NCBI GenBank assembly: GCA_947426305.1
Contig: CANEDP010000002.1
Coordinates: forward strand, 1-64,000
Direction of reading: 5' to 3'
DNA: 64,000 nucleotides
From: an uncultured Clostridia bacterium
GTDB lineage: Bacteria > Bacillota > Clostridia > TANB77 > CAG-508
Shown here: positions 9,762 through 21,909 of the stretch, in pieces
How positions within the stretch are numbered: the first letter of the stretch is position 1
Layout of the letters: each line of letters begins with the position of its first letter
The notes under the pieces: model-generated
What the model was told of the DNA's origin: nothing
Database searches by the model: none
The model's input: only the letters and a program-made list of their open reading frames with translations
Position numbers and translations under genes: made by a program

Positions 9762-12029
9762 ATGGCGGTGATTAAGATAAAAGAGAAAAAAACCAAAAAG
9801 AAAAAAGTAAAAGAAGAGAAAACCAAAGAAAAGAAAAGTATGATAAGAAAATTAGCGATAACTGGTTGTATTGCGACTTTTTGCTTTCTAGGAATTACAG
9901 CAAATTTAGGAAGACTAATCGTTGTACATGGGCAAGAATATAGCGAAGCTGCTTATAAAAGGCAGATGAAAAATCAAATCATCAGCCCCAAAAGAGGCAA
10001 AATTTATGATGTAAATGGAAATATTTTAGCTATGAGTATTGCGGTTGAAACGATTTCTGTCAATCCAGGAAAAATTTCATATTCTAATAAAAAAATAGTC
10101 GAAAATGAAGTCATTGCACAAGGTTTAGCCGAAAACTTGGAATTGGACTATAATGAAGTTTTCGAAAAAATTGCAAATGCTAAATCTTCGGTTGTTGTTA
10201 TTGCCAAAAAAGTGAGTGAAGAAAAAGCGGAAAGTTTGAAAACTTGGCTAGGTGAGAAAAAAATCACAAGTGGCGTCAATATTGATGAGGACACCAAAAG
10301 ATATTATCCATATAACAACGTAGCCTCGAATTTAATTGGAATTTGCAATGACGACAATAGTGGTACGATTGGAGTTGAAAATCGTTGGAACACGAAACTA
10401 ACAGGAACGGCTGGCAAAATCGTTACAGTGCAAGATGTTCATCAAAACCCAATTTCAGATGAAATGGAGCAATATGTTCCAGTTGAAAATGGAAGTAATT
10501 TGTATCTTACAATTGATATTACAATTCAACAAATTGCTGAAAAATATCTAAAGCAAGCAGTAGAAGAAAATGCTTGTTCTGGTGGAGGAAATGTTATTAT
10601 TATGAATCCACAAAACGGAGAAATTTTAGCAATGGCAACCTATCCAGACTACAATTTAAACGAACCATATAATATTGAAGCAACAGGACAAGCTGCTGTT
10701 TGGGATACACTAACAACTGCTCAAAAAACAGAAGCACATCATAAATTATGGGTAAATAAATCGGTTTCACAATTATACGAACCAGGTTCTACATTTAAAA
10801 TTATTACAGCTGCGATAGCATTGGAAGAAAATCTTGTGCAAACAGATACTGCCAATGATTTCATGTGCACAGGTTCTTATCAAGTAGAAGATTACGATAT
10901 TTCTTGTTGGAGAGCAGAGCCACATGGCTCACAAACCTTAAGAGAAGCCTTGCAAAACTCTTGCAACCCAGCATTTATACAATTAGGGCAACGAGTTGGT
11001 CCAACTACCTTATATAAATATTGCGAAGCATTTGGTTTATTTGACCAAATTGGAAGTGACATTGCGAAAACATATCCAATCAAAATTTGGCCATTAAAAA
11101 ATGTTGGAAAAGTGGAACTTGCTACGGCTTCGTTTGGACAAAGATTTGAAATATCGCCATTACAGTTAATAACGGCAGTATCAAGTGTTGCAAACGATGG
11201 CGTATTGGTTCAGCCCAAAATTGTAAAACAAGTTGAAAATTCTGATACAGGAGTTATTGAAGTTCAAGAAGATAAGGAAGTAAGGCAAGTTATTTCAAAA
11301 GAAACATCAGAAAAAATTAAAAATATGATGGAATCGGTTGTGTTATATGGAACGGGAAAAACAGCGGCAGTAGAAGGATACACAATTGGCGGAAAAAGTG
11401 GTACATCAGAGCCAATGTCAGGAAACGAAGAGGCAGGATATGTGGCATCGTTTATTGGAATTTCGCCAATTGAAAATACACAAGTTGCTGTTTTGGTGGT
11501 ATTGTACGACCCAGACCAAAACAAACATTATCACGGTGGACAAACAGCTGGTCCAGCAGTTAAAAATATTTTATCCGAAGTATTGCCATATTTGGGCATC
11601 AACAAAAATGGTGAAAATGTAACAACACAGGAGAAATCCACAGTAGCAGTTCCTAATGTTTCTTCTAAAACAGTTGCAGGTGCGAAAAAGATATTAGAAG
11701 GATATGGTTTGAATGTTACTTTTAATATTACAGAAAATGAAAATACAAGTCTTGTAACAGATCAAATGCCAAAAGCAGGAACCGTGCTAGAAAAAGGGGC
11801 AGATGTATATTTATATACTGCCGAAAATGATACAAGAATGTCTGTACAAGTTCCTACTTTAATAGGTTTAACCATAACAGAAGCAAGGCAAAAAGTAAAA
11901 GAACAAAAATTGAATATAAAAATAGAAGGCACAGAGGGAAAAGTTGTATCACAAGAGCCACAAGGAGAAAAATCGGTTGAAGAAGGCTCTGTGGTGGATA
12001 TTGTTGTTCAAAAAGAACAGGAGTCATAA
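9762..12029 (+). CDS. Penicillin-binding transpeptidase with PASTA domains (SpoVD/FtsI-like)
   Basis: SxxK (YEPGSTFKI), KSGT motif, two C-terminal PASTA repeats; start uncertain. Confidence 0.9.
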   Translation: MAVIKIKEKKTKKKKVKEEKTKEKKSMIRKLAITGCIATFCFLGITANLGRLIVVHGQEYSEAAYKRQMKNQIISPKRGKIYDVNGNILAMSIAVETISVNPGKISYSNKKIVENEVIAQGLAENLELDYNEVFEKIANAKSSVVVIAKKVSEEKAESLKTWLGEKKITSGVNIDEDTKRYYPYNNVASNLIGICNDDNSGTIGVENRWNTKLTGTAGKIVTVQDVHQNPISDEMEQYVPVENGSNLYLTIDITIQQIAEKYLKQAVEENACSGGGNVIIMNPQNGEILAMATYPDYNLNEPYNIEATGQAAVWDTLTTAQKTEAHHKLWVNKSVSQLYEPGSTFKIITAAIALEENLVQTDTANDFMCTGSYQVEDYDISCWRAEPHGSQTLREALQNSCNPAFIQLGQRVGPTTLYKYCEAFGLFDQIGSDIAKTYPIKIWPLKNVGKVELATASFGQRFEISPLQLITAVSSVANDGVLVQPKIVKQVENSDTGVIEVQEDKEVRQVISKETSEKIKNMMESVVLYGTGKTAAVEGYTIGGKSGTSEPMSGNEEAGYVASFIGISPIENTQVAVLVVLYDPDQNKHYHGGQTAGPAVKNILSEVLPYLGINKNGENVTTQEKSTVAVPNVSSKTVAGAKKILEGYGLNVTFNITENENTSLVTDQMPKAGTVLEKGADVYLYTAENDTRMSVQVPTLIGLTITEARQKVKEQKLNIKIEGTEGKVVSQEPQGEKSVEEGSVVDIVVQKEQES

Positions 12030-12072
12030 ACGAAAATGGAAAACATATAATTTACTTAGAAGAGGTGGTTAT

Positions 12073-12879
12073 ATGTTTTCTTTTTGTAAAATGCAAGGAA
12101 TAGGAAACGATTTTGTGGTGATTGACTGTACAGAAAATGAATTCGAATACAGTTTGGAGGTATTAAGCCAATTTTTATGTGATAGACATTATGGAGTTGG
12201 TGCAGATGGCGTTATTTTGGTTGATGAAAGCGAAATAGCAGATTTTAAAATGAGAATTTTTAATAGCGATGGAACAGAAGCACAGATGTGCGGAAATGGA
12301 ATTCGTTGTGTAGCCAAATATGTATTTGAGAAACATAAAACAGATAAAACGGAATTTTCCATTGAAACATTAGCAGGTGTGAAAAAAGTGAAATTAGAAG
12401 TGGAAAACCAAACGGTGCTTTTTACGACGGTTAATATGGGTGAACCAGAAATTGAGAATTTGCAATATATTATTGAAATTGAAAATAAGCAATATAAAGT
12501 GCATTCGATTTCAATGGGAAATCCACACGCAGTTTGTTTTGTAAAAGATGTGGAGGATTTTGAGGTTGAGAAAATAGGACCAATTTTAGAAAATTATAAA
12601 TATTTTCCCCACAAAACCAATGTGGAATTTGTGGAAATCGTGGACGATAAAAATATAAAATTAAGAGTCTGGGAAAGAGGGGTTGGAGAAACCAACGCTT
12701 GTGGAACTGGTGCGTGTGCGGGAACTATGATTGCTATTAAAGAGAAATTGACTGGAAATGATGTAACAGTTAATTTAAAAGGCGGAAATTTGCAAATTCA
12801 TTATGACAAAACTGAAAATGTCATGGAGATGACAGGCGAAGCACAAATAGTATTTGAAGGCAAAATAGAAATGATGTAA
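12073..12879 (+). CDS. dapF: Diaminopimelate epimerase
   Basis: MQGIGNDFVV, MCGNGIRCV, NACGTGACA. Confidence 0.95.
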   Translation: MFSFCKMQGIGNDFVVIDCTENEFEYSLEVLSQFLCDRHYGVGADGVILVDESEIADFKMRIFNSDGTEAQMCGNGIRCVAKYVFEKHKTDKTEFSIETLAGVKKVKLEVENQTVLFTTVNMGEPEIENLQYIIEIENKQYKVHSISMGNPHAVCFVKDVEDFEVEKIGPILENYKYFPHKTNVEFVEIVDDKNIKLRVWERGVGETNACGTGACAGTMIAIKEKLTGNDVTVNLKGGNLQIHYDKTENVMEMTGEAQIVFEGKIEMM

Positions 12880-12972
12880 ATATTAATCTTTTCTTAATCT
12901 TGGGTCAATAACATTTACTTGAGTTTTCGAATGTACTATAATAAAATTATCAAAATCAAGAAGGGGTGTTTT

Positions 12973-13636
12973 ATGGAGATTTTAAGAGTAGAAAACTTAA
13001 GTAAAGTTTATGGAAAAGGGACGACTCAAGTAAAGGCAATTGATAATCTATCTTTCCAAGTAGAAAAAGGCGAATTTGTAGCTATTGTTGGCGCATCGCG
13101 GAAGTGGAAAATCAACACTTTTACATTTGATTGGTGGAGTTGATAGACCAAGTAGTGGAAAAGTGTTGATTGATGGAAAGGATATTTATCAATTAACAGA
13201 TGATGAACTTGCGATTTTTAGGAGAAGGCAAGTTGGATTGATTTATCAATTTTATAATTTGATACCGATTTTAAATGTGGAAGAAAATATCACATTGCCA
13301 TTAAAATTGGATCATCGAGAGGTGGATCAAGGAAAATTGAATGAATTAATCAAATTGTTAGGCTTGGAAAATCGCAAAACGCATTTGCCAAATGAATTAT
13401 CTGGTGGGCAACAGCAAAGAACTTCGATTGCAAGAAGCTTGATTACAAGTCCAGCCATTATTTTGGCAGATGAGCCGACAGGAAATTTGGATTCCAAAGC
13501 TAGCGATGAAATTGTAGAATTACTAAAAAAGTCAAATCAAGAGTATGGACAAACCATTTTGATGATTACGCACAATATGGAAATTGCCAAAGTGGCTGAC
13601 CGAATCTTAAAAATCGAAGATGGTAGATTGGTTTAA
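12973..13636 (+). CDS. ABC transporter ATPase (MacB/LolD-like), split in Walker A by +1 shift at CGG 13099-13101
   Basis: ORFs 12919..13143 and 13085..13636; GCA TCG (C) GGA AGT GGA AAA TCA gives GASGSGKS; LSGGQQQRTSIAR. Confidence 0.9.
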
Positions 13637-13648
13637 GGAGGTAAAAAA

Positions 13649-16211
13649 ATGGACATTCTTAAACAATTATCGATTAAAAGTTTAAAATTAAATAAGAAAA
13701 GAACGGTTAGCACTGTGATTGGCATTATTTTGTCGTGTAGTTTGATTTGTGCTGTAGCGACGATGGTTACGAGCTTTCAAGCGACGCTAGTTGAAAATGC
13801 AATTAATGAAACAGGGTATTATCATTTGAAAATTTCTGATGTACCGAAGGAAGATGTGAAATCTTTTGAAAACAACAAGCAAATCAAAGATGTTTTTACA
13901 GCCCATGAAATCGGCTATGGTAAACTGGAAAACGGAAAAAACGAAAACAAGCCATATTTAAAATTGTATTCCATGGACAAGACATTGTTTGAATATCTGA
14001 AATTTCATTTAACAGAAGGAAGTTTCCCTACCAATGAAAATGAAATCATTGTTAGCAAACACATTATCGAAAATGGTGGAGTAGATTATAAAATCGGCGA
14101 TAAAATTTGTATTGATATTGGAAGCAGGAAGACGAAAGATGGAGAAGATTTGTATTTTTCTAATTCTTATCAAGAAGGCGAAGAGGAATTGGCAAATACG
14201 AAATTTCACGAATTCACAGTCGTGGGAATCATGGAAAGAGCCAATTATGATTTTGAAGCTTATCGAGATCCAGGATATACAATTATTACAACCAATGAAA
14301 ATAGCGGAAAACGAGATATTTATCTTTCTTTAAAAAATCCAAGTAAATATAAAATAGTGATTCCAGAAATTTTAGGTGCTTCTGATTATAACCACATTCA
14401 AGAGGAAGAATTAAAATATGAGAATTTTGACTTAAACAAAGAATTGTTAAGATGGGAAGTTTTTGCCTTTAGTGATAGCACTGTGACAATGCTATATACG
14501 ATGGCAGGTGTTGTGATTTTCATTATTTTGTTTACAAGTATATTCTGTATACGAAATTCTTTTGCAATTGCCACAACGGAGAAGATGAAAATGTATGGAA
14601 TGCTTGCAAGTGTGGGAGCTACGAAAAAGCAAATCCGAAAAAATGTGATATTTGAAAGTTTGCTGTTAGGAATTGTGGGAATTCCAGTAGGCATTTTGTC
14701 TGGTATTTTTGCGGTGTTTGTGCTGATTAAAATTGTGAACCAAATTTTGGGCGAATTTTTGCTAAGTCATGTCGACGGAATTGTGGTCGATATTTCGATT
14801 GTTCCGATTATTCTAACGATTGTGCTTGGTGTGATAACGATTTATTTATCTGCGCTATCTTCTGCAAGACGAGCAAGTAAAGTTACACCAATGGACTTGG
14901 TTCGAAATTCGAATGAAATTAAAATCAAGGGCAAAAAATTAAGAACGCCGAAAATTATTGAAAAATGTTTTAAGATTGGTGGCGAATTGGCTTATAAAAA
15001 TTTGAAGAGAAGCAAGAAAAAATATCGAACAACAGTTATATCACTTGCCGTTAGCATATTTATTTTCATTACGATGAATAGTTTTTTAGCCAATATGTTT
15101 GATTTTTCGAGTAATTATTATGAAGATTATGACTATAATGTGAGGGTTTATTGCAGAGGAGAAACGAAAGAAACAGTTGATAAAATTACGAATTTAAATT
15201 ATATTGATGAAAGTTTTGTTTTGTATGAAAATCAAGATTACATGAAAATCAAAGATTTGAGTAAAATTAACGAAATACCATACATGGAATTGCTAGAAGA
15301 TGCTTATTATGATGAAGAAATGGGCGAATATATTGAAACTGGAGAAGGTAAAGTGGCAAAATTGCAGATTGTGGCTTTGGATAATGAAACTTTTCAGAAA
15401 TATGCTAAGAAGATAGGTGTCAAAGGCAATAAAATAAAAAATATGGGAATTTTATGCGATCATTATTTGTGTTATGATAACACTGGCAAACAAATCGAAA
15501 TGCGAAGATATAAATATGAAGTAGGTGAAACAATTAGCGGAAAAATGGGGGGAAAGGAAATACGGAATTCAAGTTGGAAAAGTAACAGATATTAACCCAT
15601 ATGGGCTTGAAAAATCGTATTATGAAGATGGATATTTGGTCGTGAATTTAGAAGAGTTCAAAAATATGGAATTTTCGCCAAGTTATATTAATATCCAATC
15701 CAGTAAGCCAGATAGTTTGGTACAAGAAATGAAAAATTTAAAAAATGACAACCTTGGCTATTCTAATTTTGAAGAATCAGCAAAACAGGAAAAAGCGATG
15801 GTTTTAGTAATCAAAATCTTTTTGTATGGATTTATTGCGGTTATTACATTAATCGGTGTAACCAATATTTTCAATACGATTACATCTAATATGGAATTAA
15901 GGCAAAAAGAATTTGCTATGCTAAAAAGCGTGGGAATGACCAAAAAAGAGTTTAATCGAATGATTAATTTGGAAACGATTTTCTATTCTACCAAAGCATT
16001 AATTTATGGGATTGTGTTAGGTTTGATAGGAACATTTGCGTTATACAAAGCATTTTCAATCAAAATCAGTACAGAAATGTATTTGCCAATAAAGCCAATT
16101 GCGATTTCAATTGTCGCAGTATTTGTGCTAGTGTTTGTGATTATGAAATATTCGATGGCGAAGATTAATCGTCAGAATACGATTGAGACGATACGAAATG
16201 AGAATATTTAA
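13649..16211 (+). CDS. FtsX/MacB-like ABC permease, split by +1 shift at CGG 15563-15565
   Basis: ORFs 13649..15595 and 15525..16211; ATA (C) GGA ATT CAA GTT GGA; FtsX-type TM blocks in both halves. Confidence 0.85.
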
Positions 16212-16459
16212 TTTTACAGAAAGTAAAATTTGACTAATTAAACTTACAGGTCATTTCTTGGAATAACAGAGCTTTGTTATGAATAAAGATATTCGAAAAA
16301 AAGAAATTTCTGATGAAGATGCCATACAATAACTAAGCAGGAAGGGTCGAAATGACCCTTTTTTGCTTTTTAAAATAGTCAATTCAAAAATCCAATATGC
16401 TTGAAAAATAATTGTATCTGTGATAAGATAACCTTGAAAAAATAGCAAAGGAGCAGAAA

Positions 16460-18830
16460 ATGAAGAAGAAATGGATAAAATTAATCATTCTAGCAACGAT
16501 CGTTGTTATTGTGATTTTGGTATCAAAAAGATTTTTTGTACAAACTAAGCCAACCAATAGCATCCCAGAACAAATTGCTCAAAAAGAACCTGTCGAATGG
16601 CACGGAAATTACATTTGGGATGGAACAACGGAAAACAATCAATGGATGTGTTTCCGAAAAAAAGTGGATTTGACGCGGAGAAGAAATCCAAAAAGTCGTC
16701 GCACAAATTGCCGTGGATTCCAAATATTGGTTATACATCAATGGAGAAATGGTCATTCGTGAAGGCGCTGTAAAACGTGGTGAAACCATGAATTCGACTT
16801 ACTATGACGAAGTCGATCTTACCAAACATTTAAAAGAAGGTCAAAATACCATTGCTATTCTTGTTTGGTATTGGGGAGATACAAGCATTTCCCATAATTC
16901 CAGCGGACAAGGTGCACTTCTTTTTCAAGCTAAAATGGGAGACCATTATTTAATCAGTGATGAAACTTGGAAAGTATTTAGGCATCCAGCCTATTTGCAA
17001 GATAAGTTGCGTCCAAACGGACGATTAATCGAATACAATGTTTACTACGATGCTACTTTAGCCTCAGAAAATTGGTATACTCAAGATTTTGATGACGAAA
17101 CTTGGGCAAACAGCACTGTTTTGGGAACAGCAGGCACTCAGCCTTGGGGAGAATTGATTGAGCGAAATATTCCACAGTTCAAAGATTTTGGCCTGAAAGA
17201 ATATGAAAATATGGCGCAATATAAAGATTACACCACCAAGAAAAAAGAGACGTTGGAACTAAAAATTCCATACAATGCACAATTTACGCCATATCTAAAA
17301 ATCAATGCTCCAGCTGGAAAGAAAATAACAATCAAAACAGATTTTTACGAAAATATCAACGGAGATTCTGTAAAATGTACCTATTTAACGAAAACAGGAG
17401 AGCAAGAATTCGAGTCTCCTGCTTGGATGAATGGAGAAAATGTCTATTATGAAATTCCAGCAGGTGTAAAAATTCTTAGTTTAGGCTATCGAGAAAGTGG
17501 CTATGATACTGAAATGACAGGAAAATTCGAATCAGATGATGCATTTTTCAATAAAATCTGGCAAATGGGAAATCGAACACTATATGTCAATATGAGAGAT
17601 AGCTATATGGATTGCCCAAACCGCGAACGTGCTCAATGGATGGGCGATATGACTTTGGAAATGCTAGAGGCAATGTATGGTTTAGATACGTCCGCCTATG
17701 ATTTATACGAAAAAGGCATTCGAACAACCATTGGTTGGATACAAAATGAACATGTTTTCCTAACGGTTGTTCCTGATTCGGAAGAAGGCGTTTTGCATTT
17801 ACCATTGCAAGCATTAGCTGGCGTTCATTCGATGTATCAATATTATCAATATACGGGCAAAAGGGAGTTTTTGGAATATGTGTATCCTTATGTGAAAAAT
17901 TATTTGAATTTGTGGTATGTAAGGGAAGATAGTGGTTTAGTGGATAATTCAAATATGTATTACATTTGGGAATGGGGAGATTCGAGCGGAAATGTGGATT
18001 ATGAAGCTTTGGAAAATGCTTGGTATTATTTAACTTTAAGCGAAGTAAGCAAAATGGCGGATATTTTGGGTTATGAAGAAGATAAGCAGGAATTTGGTAA
18101 TCGTCTTCAAAATCTAAAACAGAATTATCAAAAATTATGGACAGAGGAAGGCTATAAGACACCAAATGCTGAAAAAATCGATGAAAGAACAAATGCATTA
18201 GCAGTGATTTCTGGTTTGGCGGATTCTGACAAATATGATACCATTACCAATATTTTGACAACTTCTTATGATTCGACACCATACATGGAAAAATATATTT
18301 TAGAAGCATTGTGCCAAATGAATAAAATTGAAGAAGCTGGAGAGCGCATCAAATATCGCTATGATGAAATGGTAAATGGTCCAGAAAGTTGTTCGACACT
18401 ATGGGAAAACTGGGACGCATCCGTTAATACCAAAAATCATGCTTGGGCTGGTGGACCGATGATTGTTTTATCTCAATATTTTGCAGGAATTGAGCCACTT
18501 GAGGCGGGCTATAATGTGATTTCAATCAAACCGCAATTTGGTAAATTAAGCAAGATAAAAAGTCAAGTAACAACCATAAAAGGCGATATAAAATTAGAAG
18601 CACAAAGAAAAGAAAATGCCATTTCTATTAAAATGGAAGTGCCTGCAAAAACGCGCATTGCTGTACCAAAAATAAGTGAAAAGTCAAATATTATGCTAAA
18701 CGGAAAAGTGATTTTTAAATCCGGTAAACCGAAAAAAAGAAAAAATGTAAAATATGATTCGGAAGATGAACAATATATTTATTTTTATGTAGAAAGCGGA
18801 AATTATGAGATAGAGTGTATGAAAGAATAA
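16460..18830 (+). CDS. Secreted/anchored alpha-L-rhamnosidase-like glycoside hydrolase, split by +1 shift at CGG 16676-16678
   Basis: ORFs 16460..16762 and 16713..18830; ACG (C) GGA GAA GAA ATC CAA gives LTGEEIQKVVAQIAVDSKYWLYINGE; DCPNRERAQWMGD typical of GH78. Confidence 0.8.
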
Positions 18831-18862
18831 AGAAAAAGAAAGCAGTTTGCTTTCTTTTTTAT

Positions 18863-20245
18863 CTATTTTACTAACATCGGTCCAATTTCCGTCACAGTTC
18901 CAGCGCCCAAAGTTAAGACTAAATCATGTGGTTTGGCATTGGATTTTATAAAACTTACAACCTCATCAAAATTTGGAATGTAAACAACTTCTTTTCCAGT
19001 TTCCTGAATTTTTTCAAGCAAATCTTTGGAAGAAATGCCAATCGTATTTTTTTCGCGAGCAGCGTAAATATCAACTAAAACAATATGGTCAAATTGACTT
19101 AAGGCTTCCGCAAAAGCATCCAAATGTGTGGCAGTTCTGCTATAAGTGTGAGGTTGAAAAATTACCCAAGATTCGTGATATTGCTTGTTTTTAATCGCAT
19201 TTGCAGTTGCCAAAATTTCGGTTGGATGATGCCCATAATCATCAAACACAGAAATTTCGTCAAAGGAGCCTTTATATTCTAAACGGCGACTGGCGCCAGT
19301 AAAACTTTTTAGTGATTCTGCCATAGTTTCTTTATCAATTCCATAAAAATCACAAACTGCGATACAGGCCAAAGCATTCAAAACATTATGTTTTCCTGCA
19401 ACTGACAATTCAAATTGATGAAAAAATTGATTGGATTGATACACATCAAATTTGGCAAATCCGTTTTTGTCAAAGGTAATATTTTTTGCTAAAAAGGTGG
19501 CTTTTTCGTTTTCGATTCCATAAGAAATGAATTTTGATTTTGTTATATTTTTCAAAGCCAAACAATTTTTATCGTCTGCATTGGTAACGAGTAAGCCGTT
19601 TTCATCTAAAAGCAAGGTAAAATCTTGAAAGGCTTTTACAACATTGTCAAATGTTTTATAAAAATCAAGATGGTCGTTATCAATATTTAAAATGATTTCT
19701 GTTTTCGGAAATAATTTCAAAAAATTAGCCTGATATTCGCAAGATTCCACAATAAAATATTCACTATTTCCTACTTGATAATTTCCATCAATTTTATCCA
19801 AAATTGCCCCAACTTCAATGGAAGGATCTTTTTGTGCATTGATAAAACAAATGGCAATCATAGAAGTAGTCGTTGTTTTTCCATGTGTTCCAGAAATGCA
19901 AATGGATTCTTGATACAATTTTGTCAAATACCCAACAAAATCGCCACGACTCATTAAAGGAATGGAGTTTTCTTTGGCAACAACCATTTCTGGATCATCT
20001 TCTTTGATGGCAGCCGAATAGATGATTAAATCAGCCTTTTTGCAAATTTCAGTATTGTGCCCAATGGTTGTTTGAATGCCATGTGAATTCAATTTATCTG
20101 TAATTTCGCTTTGATTCAAATCCGAGCCAGTTACAACATGTTTCCAATTATGTAGCGTTTCCGCAATGGCACTCATGCTGATTCCGCCAATTCCAATTAA
20201 ATGAATATGTTTATAGTTTGATAAATCATCAATTTCAAAAGCCAT
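18863..20245 (-). CDS. murC: UDP-N-acetylmuramate--L-alanine ligase
   Basis: HLIGIGGISMSAIA, SGTHGKTTTTSM, FDDYGHHPTEI. Confidence 0.95.
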   Translation of the reverse strand: MAFEIDDLSNYKHIHLIGIGGISMSAIAETLHNWKHVVTGSDLNQSEITDKLNSHGIQTTIGHNTEICKKADLIIYSAAIKEDDPEMVVAKENSIPLMSRGDFVGYLTKLYQESICISGTHGKTTTTSMIAICFINAQKDPSIEVGAILDKIDGNYQVGNSEYFIVESCEYQANFLKLFPKTEIILNIDNDHLDFYKTFDNVVKAFQDFTLLLDENGLLVTNADDKNCLALKNITKSKFISYGIENEKATFLAKNITFDKNGFAKFDVYQSNQFFHQFELSVAGKHNVLNALACIAVCDFYGIDKETMAESLKSFTGASRRLEYKGSFDEISVFDDYGHHPTEILATANAIKNKQYHESWVIFQPHTYSRTATHLDAFAEALSQFDHIVLVDIYAAREKNTIGISSKDLLEKIQETGKEVVYIPNFDEVVSFIKSNAKPHDLVLTLGAGTVTEIGPMLVK

Positions 20246-20594
20246 TTTTTACCTCCAAAAAACATTATACAATTAAAATATGCTATTTTCAAGTATAATG
20301 TTAATATTTATTATAATAATATCGAAAAAAATTATACAAGGAATGTTAAACATAAATTTAGGTAAATGTCAATAGAGTACAAGAAGTATTTAATGGTAGG
20401 GAAGAAGGAAACTGTCGAAAAAAGTCGAAAAACAGTAAGACTAACGGAATTTTATAATAAAAAATATTTTTTGCAAAAAAGATAAAATATTGTAAAAATT
20501 TAGAAGGAATTTTTCTGCTTTTGGCGAATAATATAATTAATACATACAAAAAATAACTTATGTATTAATATAAACAATAGAAAGAGGTGCCAAA

Positions 20595-20873
20595 ATGCAA
20601 ATAACAGATGTACGTTTAAGAAAAGTAAATTCAGAGAACAGAATGAAAGCTGTTGCTTCTGTAACATTCGATAATGAATTCGTTATTCACGATATCAAAG
20701 TTATCGAAAGCGCAAATGGATTATTTATCGCTATGCCAAGTAGAAAAACTCCTAACGGAGAATTCAAAGATATAGCACATCCAATTAATGCTGAAACGAG
20801 AGAGAAAGTTCAAAAAGCTATTTTAGAGGCTTATGACTCTCCAGATGCTGAAACTGTAGACTCAGCAGAATAA
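20595..20873 (+). CDS. spoVG: Septation regulator SpoVG
   Basis: [11 protein letters not shown]...[16 protein letters not shown]...[21 protein letters not shown]. Confidence 0.95.
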   Translation: MQITDVRLRKVNSENRMKAVASVTFDNEFVIHDIKVIESANGLFIAMPSRKTPNGEFKDIAHPINAETREKVQKAILEAYDSPDAETVDSAE

Positions 20874-20890
20874 ATATATAGAAATATTTA

Positions 20891-20911
20891 GCCACTATGT
20901 AGCATAGTGGC
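20891..20911 (+). terminator. Intrinsic terminator after spoVG
   Basis: GCCACTATGTAGCATAGTGGC followed by T run. Confidence 0.75.
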
Positions 20912-21056
20912 TTTTTCATATCTAATTTTATGATTTTTGTAAAAGGATAATATTTACTTGACTTTTTCTGTAAACTATAATATAATTATTCTATGATTTA
21001 CATTTATTATAAATGAAATGAGAACCTATCAAGCAGTTATTGTTAAGGAGGAAAGA

Positions 21057-21716
21057 ATGAACAATTTATTAAATCAATGCGGCACGACAATATCTGAGTA
21101 TTGGAAATTTTCTAAGGAAATAGAAAAAATAGCCAATGAAGCTTACAAAAAAAATGATGAGATAATTACATTACCATTTGATGTCGAACTTGTTGCTAAA
21201 GAGCTAGGATTTGATGTAGAATGGGTGGACAAGTGGCAGAATGATCGTTTTTCTATTAAAGAATGGGGGTATTTAACTAATAAACGTTTAAGAATTTCTC
21301 GGAAAATATGCTATAAAGATAAAAGATGGACAATTGCTAAAGCAATAGCAATGGATTATCTAGGTGTTCAAACGACAATGATAACGAATCCGTTTTTTAT
21401 AGATGCTGACTTTACTGGATTAACAACCGCAGATTTACTTGCTATACTGACTTTATTGCCGATATCTTTATATAAAAAGGAATTGGATTATTTTTACAAA
21501 GCAGGTAGGTTTGAAGATTGGTTAACAGGCAATTTTGATGGCAACAAGTTTCTAACCTACTTGTGCAACAAATCTCAAATTTGTATGTTTCATCTTTCAG
21601 TTGGTTATCATATTTTAACTCAAATGCTTTGCTTCGAGAGGCAAAAGAGATTTAGAGATAATGGATGTGATATTCAAAAATTTCAAGAAGACGAATACGA
21701 AGATATTTATTATTGA
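21057..21716 (+). CDS. Hypothetical protein, possibly a degenerate ImmA/IrrE-like protein
   Basis: Intact ORF; KRWTIAKAIAMDYLGV loosely resembles the ImmA helix without HExxH. Contains in-frame CGG 21300-21302. Confidence 0.5.
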   Translation: MNNLLNQCGTTISEYWKFSKEIEKIANEAYKKNDEIITLPFDVELVAKELGFDVEWVDKWQNDRFSIKEWGYLTNKRLRISRKICYKDKRWTIAKAIAMDYLGVQTTMITNPFFIDADFTGLTTADLLAILTLLPISLYKKELDYFYKAGRFEDWLTGNFDGNKFLTYLCNKSQICMFHLSVGYHILTQMLCFERQKRFRDNGCDIQKFQEDEYEDIYY

Positions 21717-21909
21717 AACTCATTTCAAAATGTTCATAGGGATTTTTATGAATCATCTAAAACAAGAGTCACTCTTAAGAATTAAAACTAAGAGTGGCTC
21801 TATTTCTGTTTTTATTAAAATCTCCTAAATAAAAAGTAATTTGAGTTGACAAAAAAAGCAATCATCGATATAATTTGAACAAAGAAATACAAAAGATAGG
21901 AGGAAGAAA

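Noticed and set aside
11386-11622. Second-frame ORF inside the PBP gene
   Set aside because: Shadow ORF within a well-supported conserved gene.
20413-20429. Spo0A-box-like TGTCGAA/AGTCGAA upstream of spoVG
   Set aside because: Short motif in AT-rich DNA with weak evidence; similar strings occur elsewhere (e.g. near 6470).
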